The notes under the pieces are model-generated. The model was given only the letters and a program-made list of their open reading frames with translations. It had not been told where the DNA came from and ran no database searches. Both the position numbers and the translations under genes were made by a program. DNA of 64,000 bases from contig NZ_JAPFPW010000001.1 in the NCBI RefSeq assembly GCF_026155325.1, positions 124,001-188,000 on the forward strand, in the 5' to 3' direction. Position 1 is the stretch's first letter, and each line of letters opens with the position of its first letter. The stretch comes from Desulfobotulus pelophilus. GTDB taxonomy: Bacteria > Desulfobacterota > Desulfobacteria > Desulfobacterales > ASO4-4. Of this stretch, positions 42,282 to 51,251 are shown piece after piece.

Positions 42282-42530
42282 ATCCGACAGCTGTGCTCCC
42301 GGAGTGTGCTGGAGCACCAGAGGAGGAAAAAAGCCGTAACCCGCATAGCCCTTAGGGCTGGCCAGACATCGTAAGGTTTTCAGGCAGTACCTTGCCGATA
42401 GGTGGCCTGCATGTTAGCCCGTCGGTATGTCCGTCCACTATGGTGAAAAGGGCAGAGGTCTCGGATGAAATGGTCGTACATTGGCGTTTGCCGGTTCCGT
42501 TTTTTTTAAGAGACATAATAAGGAGGCAGT
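42282..42530 (+). other. Leader between patatin and dehydrogenase genes
   Basis: About 250 bp without a gene. A perfect 7-bp hairpin, GTGCTCC/GGAGCAC (42293-42299 and 42311-42317), follows the patatin stop. The rest contains several short GC-rich complementary tracts. No known RNA class recognised. Confidence 0.3.
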
Positions 42531-43433
42531 ATGATGCAGGTTCAGAGGGTTCTGATTGTTGGCAGCGGCACCATGGGCAGGAAAATCGCTTTCCTGTCCG
42601 CAGCAGCGGGTTTTGATACGCGTATCTATGATATTAGCGAAGGAGTTCTGTCCGATGCTCGCCAGGGTATGGAGCGCATTATTGCAAAAGCCGTTTCAAG
42701 GGGGCGTATAACATCTCAGGAAGAATCGCTCGTCCGTGGGCGGATCGCATATTTTACGGACAAGGTTCAGGCCGCTCAGGATGTGGATTTTCTCAGCGAA
42801 TCCATTCCGGAAGATCCTGTTCTGAAAGGGCAAGTTTTTGGTGAGTTTGACAAGCTTTGTCCTGAACACGCTGTCTTTACAACGAATACTTCTTCTCTGA
42901 TGCCCTCCATGTTTGCCGATGCTACAGGACGTCCGGATCGTTTCGCGGCCCTGCATTTTCATAATCCGGAGGTGGACCGAATTGTGGACATCATGCCTCA
43001 CCCGGGAACCTCCGGGGAAACCATGGGCGCCATCCGGAGGTTTGTGGAGGCTATCCACATGATACCCATTGAAATGAAAAAGGAGAATCCGGGCTATGTA
43101 TTTAATTCCATGTTTATGTCTTTGCTTGGTTCTGCTCTGACCCTTGCGGCGAGGGATGTGGCCAGTCCCGAAGATGTGGATCGCTCATGGATGGGCGTTA
43201 TGCAGATGCCCATCGGACCTTTTGGCATGATGGATCAGGTTGGACTGGAAACGGTATGGAAAATTACAGACTACTGGGCTTCCGTGACCCGGGCTTCTCA
43301 GGCCAAAGCCAATGCGGCGTATCTTCGTCCTTTTGTGGATGAGGGCAGGCTTGGAGCAAAGACGGGTGAGGGGTTTTATTCCTATCCTTCTCCTGCCTGG
43401 AGCCGGCCAGATTTTCTGGAGGGTAGCCAATAG
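42531..43433 (+). CDS. 3-hydroxyacyl-CoA dehydrogenase family protein
   Basis: 300-residue NAD-dependent dehydrogenase of the 3-hydroxybutyryl-CoA dehydrogenase type. The Rossmann motif VLIVGSGTMGRKIAF opens the chain. FLSESIPEDPVLKGQVFGEFD and TNTSSLMPS are conserved. The C-terminal domain ends FVDEGRLGAKTGEGFYSYP. The catalytic His is present (His142), but the usual LVEV glutamate is replaced by an Asp (Asp153, IVDIMPHPGTS) one residue closer. This points to a divergent subfamily, so the substrate may not be a standard acyl-CoA. AAGGAGGCAGT precedes the ATG. Confidence 0.85.
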   Translation: MMQVQRVLIVGSGTMGRKIAFLSAAAGFDTRIYDISEGVLSDARQGMERIIAKAVSRGRITSQEESLVRGRIAYFTDKVQAAQDVDFLSESIPEDPVLKGQVFGEFDKLCPEHAVFTTNTSSLMPSMFADATGRPDRFAALHFHNPEVDRIVDIMPHPGTSGETMGAIRRFVEAIHMIPIEMKKENPGYVFNSMFMSLLGSALTLAARDVASPEDVDRSWMGVMQMPIGPFGMMDQVGLETVWKITDYWASVTRASQAKANAAYLRPFVDEGRLGAKTGEGFYSYPSPAWSRPDFLEGSQ

Positions 43434-43541
43434 GCAGGTTTTCTTTGCTAATAAAACATATGTTCATTGGGCTTGGCTGGTTTCATAACGCTATCGTTTG
43501 CTGTTCCATCAGGCCTGATGAGCCCGGTTTGCTGTGATACC

Positions 43542-43565
43542 AAAGCCCTCCATGTGGAGGGCTTT
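43542..43565. terminator. Bidirectional hairpin between dehydrogenase and nrdD
   Basis: AAAGCCCTCCA/TGGAGGGCTTT, an 11-bp perfect inverted repeat with a 2-nt centre, flanked by A and T residues. It lies between the convergent genes and can terminate both transcripts. Confidence 0.7.
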
Positions 43566-43634
43566 AGCGTTCTTAGGGTATTGGAAGGTCGTTCACGGAT
43601 TCACGGCACCGGCGGTTTGGGTGGAGAAACCGGC

Positions 43635-45728
43635 TTACATGGCATCCTTGAAGGTTTTTCTCATGCGGAATTCTGTCTGTTTGCCGTTATTCCACTGGTT
43701 TACCGGTCTGAGATAGCCCACAACTCTGGAATAGACCTCCGTGGGTCCCTGGCAGGTAGTGCAGGCTTTTTTCTCTCCCCGCATATAGCCGTGGGAAGGG
43801 CATACGCTGAAGGTGGGGGTCAGGGTGAAATAAGGAAGCTTGTAATTGTTCGTTATTTTCCGGACAAGGTTGCGTGTAACAAGAGGATCCCGGATTTCTT
43901 CTCCGAGGAAGGTGTGCAGAACGGTTCCTCCCGTGTACTTGGCCTGGAGGTCATCCTGATGATCAAGGACTTCAAAAAGGTCTTCGGAGAAATTGACCGG
44001 AAGATGGGTGGAGTTGGTATAGAAGGGATCGCCTCCTTCTTTGAAATCTTCTTCATTGGCGCAAAGAATTTCAGGATACATCTTTTTATCTTTTAAAGCG
44101 AGGGAATAGGAAGTGCCTTCTGCTGGCGTGGCTTCCAGATTGAAAATATCTCCGGTTTCATTCTGGAGTTCCTCAAGCCTCATGCGGATGTGGTCCATGA
44201 TGGAAAGAGCAAAGTTCTTCCCTGTTTCTGTGGAAATATCCTCCCCGAGAAAATTGAGGCAGGCTTCGTTCATACCGTTGATGCCGATGGTGGAGAAGTG
44301 GTTTTTCCAGTAGACGCCGGTTCTTTCCTTGATGTGGCGGAGATAGAATTTGGAGTAGGGGTAGAGGCAGCCATCGGTGAAACGTTCCAGTACTTTGCGT
44401 TTGATATGAAGGGAGTCCCTTGCCAGCTCAATCGTGGTATCCAGAAGCTTTTTAAATTCCTCCTCCGTATCAGCCAGATAGGCGATGCGGGGCAGGTTGA
44501 TGGTGACAACACCGATGGAACCCGTAAGGGGATTGGCGCCAAAAAGTCCGCCGCCTCTTTTGCGGAGTTCCCGGTTATCAAGGCGCAGGCGGCAGCACAT
44601 GGACCGTGCATCATCTGGGTTCATATCGGAGTTAACAAAATTAGAGAAGTAGGGAATGCCGTATTTGCCTGTCATTTTCCATATGGCTGTCATACGGGGG
44701 TTTTCCCAGTCAAAGTCTTTGGTGATGTTGTAGGTGGGTATGGGGAAGGTGAAAACGCGCCCCCGTGCATCCCCTTCCATCATGACTTCTGCAAAGGCCT
44801 GATTGAGCAGGTCCATTTCAGCCTGAAAATCTCCGTAGCTTATATCCATATCCCTGCCACCGATAATCACAGGCACATCTTTCAGAATGGAAGGGACATT
44901 GAGATCCATGGTGATGTTGGTGAAAGGTGTCTGAAAACCTACCCTTGTGGGTATATTGATGTTGAATACAAATTCCTGGAGAGCCTGCTTGATATCGGCA
45001 TAGTCGAGTTCGTCGTAACGGATAAAGGGGGCCAGGAGGGTATCAAAATTGGATACGGCCTGAGCACCGGCGGCTTCGCCCTGGAGGGTATAGAAAAAAT
45101 TGACCAGTTGCCCTAAAGCTGTCCGGAAATGACGGGGAGGAGCACTTTCCACCTTGCCGGCAACTCCTTTGAAGCCCTGACGCAGCAGATCCTGCAGATC
45201 CCAGCCCACACAGTAAACGGAAAGGAGGCTCAGGTCATGGATGTGAATATCCCCCTGCTTGTGGGCTCTGCGTATTTCCGGGGGATAGATGCGGTTCAAC
45301 CAGTATTCAGCCGTGATGTCGGAGGAAATGTAGTTGTTCAGCCCCTGAAGCGAGTAGCTCATGTTGCTGTTTTCCCGGATTTTCCAGTCCATCTGCTTCA
45401 GATAGTTGTCCACGAGGTCACCGTTGACCCGGGTGACGATGTTGCGTAGCTGGCTGCGCTGCTCCCTGTAAATAATATAGGCTTTGGCCGTCTGCAGGTA
45501 AGGAGAATCCAGCAGCACCCTTTCCACTATATCCTGAATGGATTCCACATCCGGAGAAGGGCCAAGGCGCATGTCCTTGATCAGTGTGAGCGCCCGGAGG
45601 GTAAGTTTGCGGGCCTCGCGCTCTCCGAATTCGGCCGTTGCTTTACCAGCCTTGGTAATGGCTGCTGTGATTTTGGAGGAGTCGAACTCAACAATGCGAC
45701 CGTTGCGTTTTTTAATACTTTCGAGCAT
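43635..45728 (-). CDS. nrdD: Anaerobic ribonucleoside-triphosphate reductase
   Basis: 697-residue class III glycyl-radical ribonucleotide reductase, which makes dNTPs without oxygen. An ATP-cone allosteric domain occupies residues 1-90 (IKKRNGRIVEFDSSKITAAITKA). The barrel includes GDIHIHDLSL and INLPRIAY. The zinc site uses CPSHGYMRGEKKACTTC, with His in place of the second Cys as in several NrdD proteins. The radical glycine is about Gly671 in SRVVGYLRPV near the C-terminus. The activase gene nrdG is not next to it in the window. It confirms an anaerobic lifestyle. No NrdR box pair was recognised upstream. Confidence 0.95.
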   Translation of the reverse strand: MLESIKKRNGRIVEFDSSKITAAITKAGKATAEFGEREARKLTLRALTLIKDMRLGPSPDVESIQDIVERVLLDSPYLQTAKAYIIYREQRSQLRNIVTRVNGDLVDNYLKQMDWKIRENSNMSYSLQGLNNYISSDITAEYWLNRIYPPEIRRAHKQGDIHIHDLSLLSVYCVGWDLQDLLRQGFKGVAGKVESAPPRHFRTALGQLVNFFYTLQGEAAGAQAVSNFDTLLAPFIRYDELDYADIKQALQEFVFNINIPTRVGFQTPFTNITMDLNVPSILKDVPVIIGGRDMDISYGDFQAEMDLLNQAFAEVMMEGDARGRVFTFPIPTYNITKDFDWENPRMTAIWKMTGKYGIPYFSNFVNSDMNPDDARSMCCRLRLDNRELRKRGGGLFGANPLTGSIGVVTINLPRIAYLADTEEEFKKLLDTTIELARDSLHIKRKVLERFTDGCLYPYSKFYLRHIKERTGVYWKNHFSTIGINGMNEACLNFLGEDISTETGKNFALSIMDHIRMRLEELQNETGDIFNLEATPAEGTSYSLALKDKKMYPEILCANEEDFKEGGDPFYTNSTHLPVNFSEDLFEVLDHQDDLQAKYTGGTVLHTFLGEEIRDPLVTRNLVRKITNNYKLPYFTLTPTFSVCPSHGYMRGEKKACTTCQGPTEVYSRVVGYLRPVNQWNNGKQTEFRMRKTFKDAM

Positions 45729-46287
45729 GGCATCTCTCTGGGAATAGGGGTTAGGCTGCGGTGATTGCAGGACAAGGTATCAGAGGCTTGTTTGATCAGC
45801 AGGCTCCCGTTTTGCGGGGAGGAAGAAGTCCTTTTCTTTGCCAAGATAGGGAAGAGACCACGGGAAGTCAAGTCTGTATATTGGTGTTTGGAATATTTTT
45901 TTCCTTTATGTTGTGGTGCGATTGGGATCTATGTGGTTTTTTTGAATAAAAAAAAGCTGGTACAGGCGGAAGGGAAAAAAATCTGACGGCCATGCCATGG
46001 CTGAAGAGATGGCTCACCCCATCTTGTTTTTTTACTGCGTGAGTCCCTTAATTCGTTCTGGGCGGATCCGTTGTATGAGCTCTTTGGTGTGGAGGGGATG
46101 GTGGGTTGGGAAAAAGGGTTTCTCCTGCTTGAAAAAGGTTTTGGAATGGTTCATGCTGACCATTTGCGGAGCTGCTGATTCCGGCCATGTTCAGGTTGCT
46201 TTTTTCGTGCATGGACTTGCATTCTGGTTCATGGGCGGCCGCGTAACAGGGGGAGCAGTTGAGGATCATATTCATGGAGGAGGCCTC
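45729..46287. other. Intergenic region between nrdD and a small membrane gene
   Basis: About 560 bp. A plus-strand frame runs through its second half from 45997 and continues into the small membrane protein, but the upstream part is Cys/Trp-rich, has no ribosome site, and does not look coding. AT-rich tracts around 45890-45960 may hold nrdD promoter elements. Nothing else is recognised. Confidence 0.4.
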
Positions 46288-46554
46288 ATGGGATGGGAAA
46301 GAAAACCGGTACACCGGCAGCATATGATACCCTGGTATGATACGGGTTTTGTATGTCGGGTGGTCTTCTGGCTGCTGTTGCCGGTTCTGATTTTTGGTAT
46401 GGTGGGGGTGCTGGAAGCACTGAAACGTGAAGCGTGGCCCCTTTATATAGGGATGCCTTTGTCCATGAGTATGATCAGTGGGTGGATCATGGTGCGGATG
46501 ACCTTGAGGGTCTTCCGGCGGAAAATGTCAGGAGATGGCTGTCAGGGGAAATGA
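46288..46554 (+). CDS. Small membrane protein, function unknown
   Basis: 88-residue protein starting MGWERKPVHRQHMIPWYDTGF, with two membrane helices (about 22-44 and 52-72) and a basic cytoplasmic tail. GGAGGAGGCCTC gives an ideal ribosome site for the ATG at 46288. The same frame is open further upstream, but without a start signal. Its 3' end overlaps the convergent Nudix gene by 68 bp. No family recognised. Confidence 0.55.
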   Translation: MGWERKPVHRQHMIPWYDTGFVCRVVFWLLLPVLIFGMVGVLEALKREAWPLYIGMPLSMSMISGWIMVRMTLRVFRRKMSGDGCQGK

Positions 46555-47104
46555 GGCATTCCATGAAGTGGTGGATGATCCGGGCTGTTGCTCCCCAGAT
46601 AACCGCATCATCCAGAGGGTAGCGCAGTTCTGTCCAGTCGGGCTCCCGTCCTGCAAAACCCTTTTCTAAATGAATTTCCATGAGATGGGTTAATGAAATA
46701 TCCAAAACTCTGCTGATTTCTGAAGGATCAGGGTGGATGGGGCCTGATCCATTCCACCAGCCGGCCAGGACTTCAATGCAGACATTGTTCAAGGTCATGA
46801 AGTGCCCCATGGAGCCGATGATTGTTACCTGATCAGCCGGTATGGCCAGTTCTTCTTTCAATTCGCGAAGGGCCGTGTGGGTTGGGCTTTGGTCTTCAGG
46901 ATCCACATGCCCTCCGGGAAGAGCCACCTGACCTGCCCATGTGTAGCCGGGATGAGCCGCCTTCTGTATGGCCAGAAGGCGGTTCTCTTTTTCTCCGGGG
47001 GTGATGAGAAAGGAAACGGCTGCAGGCCGTGTCCGTTGAGCCGGTGGAGCGGGATGGGGCTGGTTCAGTACGATATCTCTGTAAAAATTGCCAAAAGAAT
47101 TCAT
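46487..47104 (-). CDS. Nudix hydrolase, CoA pyrophosphatase (NudL) type
   Basis: 205-residue Nudix enzyme. The segment LLAIQKAAHPGYTWAGQVALPGGHVDPEDQSPTHTALRELKEEL contains the CoA-diphosphatase pre-motif (xxxGQVALPGG) and a complete Nudix box. This suggests hydrolysis of CoA or acyl-CoA to phosphopantetheine and 3',5'-ADP. Family enzymes use Mn2+ or Mg2+. It overlaps the upstream thioredoxin-like gene by 4 nt (ATGA), so it is the last gene of a ccdA-trx-nudix unit. Specificity is a family inference. Confidence 0.85.
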   Translation of the reverse strand: MNSFGNFYRDIVLNQPHPAPPAQRTRPAAVSFLITPGEKENRLLAIQKAAHPGYTWAGQVALPGGHVDPEDQSPTHTALRELKEELAIPADQVTIIGSMGHFMTLNNVCIEVLAGWWNGSGPIHPDPSEISRVLDISLTHLMEIHLEKGFAGREPDWTELRYPLDDAVIWGATARIIHHFMECLISPDSHLLTFSAGRPSRSSAP

Positions 47105-47520
47105 TGTCCATGTCTTCCGGTATGGATTATTTGCAGTATGCGCAGAAATGTTTCTGGAGGAATATGACCGGGCCTATTGAAAAGTCCCTGCCCTTCCGGG
47201 GATAGAAATATATTGGCGGGAATGCCATTTACTTTGAACTTGTCAGCGAGTGCCTGGTTTCGGTCCACATGAATGCTCACGGGTATAAAATGGGCGTTCA
47301 GGTATGCCCTGACGTCTTCATTGGCGAGGGTCTTTGTTTCCATGGTGCGGCACCAGGAGCATTGAGGGCTGTGGAAGTAAAGGTAGATGTGCTTATTCTC
47401 GGAAGCTGCTTTGGTTTTGGCGTCCTCATAGGATGTCCATGTAAGAGGTTCGGCAGCACTGGCCGCTGAGACTGAAAGAAGGAAAAGAAGGCAGATGCAG
47501 AGCGTGCGGACCGTAGGCAT
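47101..47520 (-). CDS. Periplasmic thioredoxin-fold protein (DsbD-gamma-like)
   Basis: 139-residue exported protein with a signal peptide (1-22, SAASA/AEP) and a thioredoxin-like domain with the redox motif CSWC (Cys54/Cys57, in YFHSPQCSWCRTME) and the cis-proline segment VNGIPANIFLSP. It resembles Thioredoxin_7/DUF255-like proteins and the C-terminal domain of DsbD. It is encoded 33 nt after ccdA, so it probably takes electrons from CcdA to keep periplasmic cysteines reduced. Confidence 0.85.
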   Translation of the reverse strand: MPTVRTLCICLLFLLSVSAASAAEPLTWTSYEDAKTKAASENKHIYLYFHSPQCSWCRTMETKTLANEDVRAYLNAHFIPVSIHVDRNQALADKFKVNGIPANIFLSPEGQGLFNRPGHIPPETFLRILQIIHTGRHGQ

Positions 47521-47553
47521 GAATGTCTCCTTGCAACATAGGGTTGGGTGAAG

Positions 47554-48261
47554 TCAGGGGATGAAAACCAGTTTTCCCATCTGATTGGTCATGAGCAAAA
47601 TGCCCGTAGCTACCAGCAGAATACCGCCTGTTACGTTGGCAGCCTTGACAAAGGGCTTGGCCTTGCGGACGAATGCCATCAGTCTGGCGGCGGCAAAGGA
47701 CAGAAGGAGAAAGGGCATGGCCAGCCCGGCAGCGTAGACGGACAGGAGCACAACTCCATGATAAATACTTTCTTTTGTACCTGCAATGACAAGAATAGAG
47801 CCGAGCAGGGGGCCGATGCAGGGACTCCAGCCGGCGGCAAAGGCCATGCCGATAAAAAAAGCGGCTAAGGCGTGCACGGGGCGGCTGCGCAGATGAATGC
47901 GTTTTTCGGTATGAAGAAGGGGTATTCGTATCAGGCCCATAAGGTGAAGACCGAAAATAAGAACGGCACTCCCACCGGTAAGGCGAAGCCAGGTGCCGTT
48001 CCCTGAAACCAGCTGCCCGAGAAAGCTGGCGGAAGCGCCGAGCGCAATAAAAACAACGGAAAAACCAGCGATAAAGCCCAGGGTGGAAACCTGTATTCTG
48101 CGCTGCGCTGCGTATGAAGGACCCTGGGAAAATTCTTCAATGGAAACACCGGAAATGAAGCTGAAATATGCCGGTATTAAGGGCAGGATGCAGGGGGAAA
48201 GAAAGGAAAGAAGTCCTGCGGTGAAGGCGGCGGCAAGGGATACGGGCTCCACAAAAGGCAT
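47554..48261 (-). CDS. ccdA: CcdA/DsbD-beta family thiol-disulfide membrane protein
   Basis: 235-residue protein with six membrane helices. It contains the two functional cysteine motifs LLSFLSPCILPLIPAYFSF and AAGWSPCIGPLLGSIL. CcdA passes reducing equivalents from cytoplasmic thioredoxin across the membrane, commonly for cytochrome c maturation or periplasmic disulfide reduction. The frame opens at 48453, but ATG 48261 follows GGAG and begins the conserved MPFVEPVSLAAAFTAG. It is partnered with the downstream thioredoxin-like gene, forming a split DsbD. Confidence 0.9.
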   Translation of the reverse strand: MPFVEPVSLAAAFTAGLLSFLSPCILPLIPAYFSFISGVSIEEFSQGPSYAAQRRIQVSTLGFIAGFSVVFIALGASASFLGQLVSGNGTWLRLTGGSAVLIFGLHLMGLIRIPLLHTEKRIHLRSRPVHALAAFFIGMAFAAGWSPCIGPLLGSILVIAGTKESIYHGVVLLSVYAAGLAMPFLLLSFAAARLMAFVRKAKPFVKAANVTGGILLVATGILLMTNQMGKLVFIP

Positions 48262-48482
48262 GAAAACTCCATGGTTTGAAAAATGTTGACGGCTGTTATT
48301 CTTCTGAGAGGAAGAATCCCGGATGGATGTGTACATTTTCAGGGTTCCCCTTGAAAGAATCCGGGAGGGGCTACCGTATGGCTCCGTTGATGATAGTGTC
48401 CCGGTCAGGTACGCATGCAGCAGGATATCTGTCCTTGCACAGACATTGAGCACTGTCTGGTAAAAAGGTTACAGAAAAAGCA

Positions 48483-49361
48483 TCACGGTGTTTCCGGTTC
48501 CCGGCTGGAAAGTTCCCGGGAACGGTCTCTTGCAGCGGTAATGGCCCGGGTCACAAGATCCGTAAAGCCCCCCTCTTCCAGTATGGCCAGGGCCGCAGCG
48601 GTGGTTCCGCCGGGAGAGGTAACCCGTTGTCGGAGCGTGGCTGTATCTGCCCCGCCGTTTTCCATAAGGGCTATGGCTCCTTTCAGGGTCTGCACGGTGA
48701 GTGTAAGGGCATCATCATTGGAGATTCCAAGGGTTGTTCCTGCCTGTATCATGGCTTCAGCGAGCAGGAAAAGATAGGCCGGCCCGGAACCGGAAAGGGC
48801 TGTGAGCGCATCCATGAGAGTTTCCGGGAGAACACAGACTTTGCCCATAGAACCTGCCATGGTCATGGCAAGTTCCATGTCCTCATCCCGGACTCCCGGA
48901 CCACGGCTGAGACCGGACATGCCGCATCCCACAAGGGCGGGTGTGTTGGGCATGATGCGTATGGGTACAATGAGCTCTTTGGCATGGGCCGTGAGGGATG
49001 CTGTGAGATGGTGTTCTAGTGTGGGAAGTGGTATGCCTGCAGCAATGGATATAATCAGTTTTCTCGACCTGTTCTCCGTGTATCTCGGATCCTGGGTGAG
49101 TTCATGAATGACGGAGGGGAGCTGTTGAGGTTTGACAGCCAGAATTACAATGTCTGACTTATCAAAAACCTCTGCGTTGTCTGTGACAGAACGGATCTGA
49201 AATTTGCTGGCAACAAGATTGCGCTGGTGCTCCCCCGGATCGGCGGCAAGAATCTGATCTGCGGAGATACCTGAGTTATGGCGCAGGGCCTGGATCATGG
49301 CCTGGGCCATGTTACCTGCACCGATAAAACCGATGGTTTTTTGGGAAAGAATGGAGGGCAC
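48483..49361 (-). CDS. proC: Pyrroline-5-carboxylate reductase
   Basis: 292-residue NAD(P)H-dependent enzyme of the last step of proline synthesis. The Rossmann motif TIGFIGAGNMAQAMIQAL, the AVKPQQL and IRIMPNTPALVGCGMSG segments, and the C-terminal ALSGSGPAYLFLLAEAMIQAG and VTSPGGTTAAAL are all standard ProC. The start is a GTG with AAAGGAC 8 nt upstream. It is divergent from yggT, a frequent neighbour of proC. Confidence 0.95.
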   Translation of the reverse strand: MPSILSQKTIGFIGAGNMAQAMIQALRHNSGISADQILAADPGEHQRNLVASKFQIRSVTDNAEVFDKSDIVILAVKPQQLPSVIHELTQDPRYTENRSRKLIISIAAGIPLPTLEHHLTASLTAHAKELIVPIRIMPNTPALVGCGMSGLSRGPGVRDEDMELAMTMAGSMGKVCVLPETLMDALTALSGSGPAYLFLLAEAMIQAGTTLGISNDDALTLTVQTLKGAIALMENGGADTATLRQRVTSPGGTTAAALAILEEGGFTDLVTRAITAARDRSRELSSREPETP

Positions 49362-49427
49362 GGAAAAAGTCCTTTCGATGGGTAATGGCGTTGGAGTTCG
49401 GTTTCGTTTGACAATGTGGATGGGAAG

Positions 49428-49468
49428 ACTGACAAAAAAAGGCGGTTTTTTTGACTTTTTTTGTCAGT
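49428..49468. repeat. 13-bp inverted repeat in the proC-yggT spacer
   Basis: ACTGACAAAAAAA/TTTTTTTGTCAGT, perfect arms (49428-49440 and 49456-49468) separated by 15 nt. It sits about 67 bp before the proC start. It could be an operator or a very AT-rich hairpin in the proC promoter region. Confidence 0.5.
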
Positions 49469-49769
49469 TCCCGGTACGGCGATGTAAAATAGTTCCATTG
49501 TCTCATTTATTATCTGACTGCACCATGCACTTTCTGTCAATACCTGCCATGCATCGGGTACAGGGAAAGTCAGGGGAGTTTTCCGGATTCTTGACGGTTT
49601 CGGGGGGATGCCGTATGGTAATAGTCCCATGCGGTTATCTGAAAAAGAGTATCCCGTTTCCTCCCCTGAAGTTGTTGCAAGGGTAAAGACAGAAATCTTC
49701 CGGGAAGAATGTTTGTGCCGGAATACCGGAATCCTTCCCTGACAAAGACACAGACGATGAGGTAGAAAA

Positions 49770-50072
49770 ATGTTTTTGCTGGGCAATTTTTTTATGGCTC
49801 TTGCCAGAATCACGGAAATGATACTGACCATTTATGTCTGGATTCTCATTGCCAGGGCACTGCTTTCCTGGGTGAACCCGGATCCTTACAATCCCATTGT
49901 ACGCTTTTTGCATCAGGTAACAGATCCTGTGATGGACAGGGTCCGGAGATTGATTCCGCTGCAGTTTGGCGGAATTGATTTTTCTCCCATTATCATCATT
50001 CTCGGTATTGTTTTTCTTCAGCAGATGCTGGTGTCCTCACTGTATAACATGGCGAAAATGATGGGCGGATAA
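49770..50072 (+). CDS. YggT family membrane protein
   Basis: 100-residue membrane protein with two helices flanking the conserved loop LSWVNPDPYNPIVRFLHQVTDPVMDRVRRLIP. YggT proteins are widespread beside proC; roles in osmotic or division-linked membrane functions are proposed, but not firmly established. It is divergent from proC and 60 nt upstream of pilT. Confidence 0.9.
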   Translation: MFLLGNFFMALARITEMILTIYVWILIARALLSWVNPDPYNPIVRFLHQVTDPVMDRVRRLIPLQFGGIDFSPIIIILGIVFLQQMLVSSLYNMAKMMGG

Positions 50073-50132
50073 CAAAGCAGGAGGGGAAGCCCGGAGCCTG
50101 CATGAACCTTTTTACGGAGCAGAAACAGAAAT

Positions 50133-51215
50133 ATGGCAAGAATTGATGCTTTTTTCAAACTCATGCACGATCAGGGTGCTTCGGATTTACATCTTGTGGC
50201 TGGTCAGCCCCCGGCCCTGCGTATCAATGGAGAGATGGAGCGGATAAAGTATAAGGTCCTTGAGAATGACGAGCTCCGCTCCATGCTGTATGAAATATGC
50301 CCGGAAGATAAGATCAAAGCTTTTGAAGAAGCCGGAGATGTGGATTTTGGTTATGAAATTCAAGGTCTTGCTCGTTACAGGGCGAACTTTTTTATGCAAA
50401 GGAATGGTGTGGGTTCGGTTTTCAGGGAAATTCCCACAACCATTCTGACTGCGGAACAGCTGGGCCTGCCAGCGGTGATTTCAAAACTGGCTCTGTTGCC
50501 CCGGGGGCTGGTGCTGGTGACAGGGCCCACAGGTTCCGGTAAGTCCACAACTCTTGCCGCTATTCTGGATGTGGCCAATCGTCACCGTAAAGACCATATT
50601 ATCACGGTGGAAGATCCCATAGAATTTGTACACAAAAGCCAGAGTGCCCTGGTGAACCACAGAGAGGTGGGAACCCATACCAGGAGTTTTTCTGCCGCGC
50701 TGAGGGGAGCCCTGCGTGAAGACCCGGATGTCATTCTGGTGGGTGAAATGAGGGATCTCGAAACCATATCCCTTGCCATAGAAGCTGCGAGTACGGGACA
50801 TCTGGTGTTGGCTACCCTGCATACAAACAGTGCGGCGAAAACCATTGACCGTATTATTGAAGTGTTTCCCGCCAACCAGCAGGCTCAGGTTCGTTCCACC
50901 CTGGCAGACAGCATAAGGGCAGTGATTTCCCAGACTCTTTTTAAAAGAGTGGATCAGAAAGGTCGCATTGCAGCCATGGAGATTCTCATAGCCAATCCGG
51001 CGGTGAGGAATTTGATCCGGGAAGGCAAGACCTATCAGATTGCTTCCATGGTTCAGACCGGTAAGAAATATGGCATGCAGCTTCTGGATGATGCCATCAT
51101 GAACCTTTATACAAAGGGCTTGATTTCTGCCGATGACGCGTATGCCAAAGCCAATGAAAAAGCCCGTTTTGTCAATTTTCTCAAAAATCCACCTTTGGAT
51201 TTTACAGAGGTGTGA
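50133..51215 (+). CDS. pilT: Type IV pilus retraction ATPase
   Basis: 360-residue hexameric secretion-superfamily ATPase that powers pilus retraction and twitching. Motifs: N-terminal SDLHLVAGQPPALRINGE, Walker A GPTGSGKS (131-138), the Asp box (ITVEDPIEFVHKS), Walker B VILVGEMRD, the His box TGHLVLATLHTNSA, and the PilT-type AIRNLIRE motif (here AVRNLIREGKTYQI), which is required for retraction. It is followed by a second ATPase of the PilU group. Confidence 0.95.
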   Translation: MARIDAFFKLMHDQGASDLHLVAGQPPALRINGEMERIKYKVLENDELRSMLYEICPEDKIKAFEEAGDVDFGYEIQGLARYRANFFMQRNGVGSVFREIPTTILTAEQLGLPAVISKLALLPRGLVLVTGPTGSGKSTTLAAILDVANRHRKDHIITVEDPIEFVHKSQSALVNHREVGTHTRSFSAALRGALREDPDVILVGEMRDLETISLAIEAASTGHLVLATLHTNSAAKTIDRIIEVFPANQQAQVRSTLADSIRAVISQTLFKRVDQKGRIAAMEILIANPAVRNLIREGKTYQIASMVQTGKKYGMQLLDDAIMNLYTKGLISADDAYAKANEKARFVNFLKNPPLDFTEV

Positions 51216-51251
51216 CGGGTAAAAGAGGTTGCCGGAAAGGGGTTCGCATCC

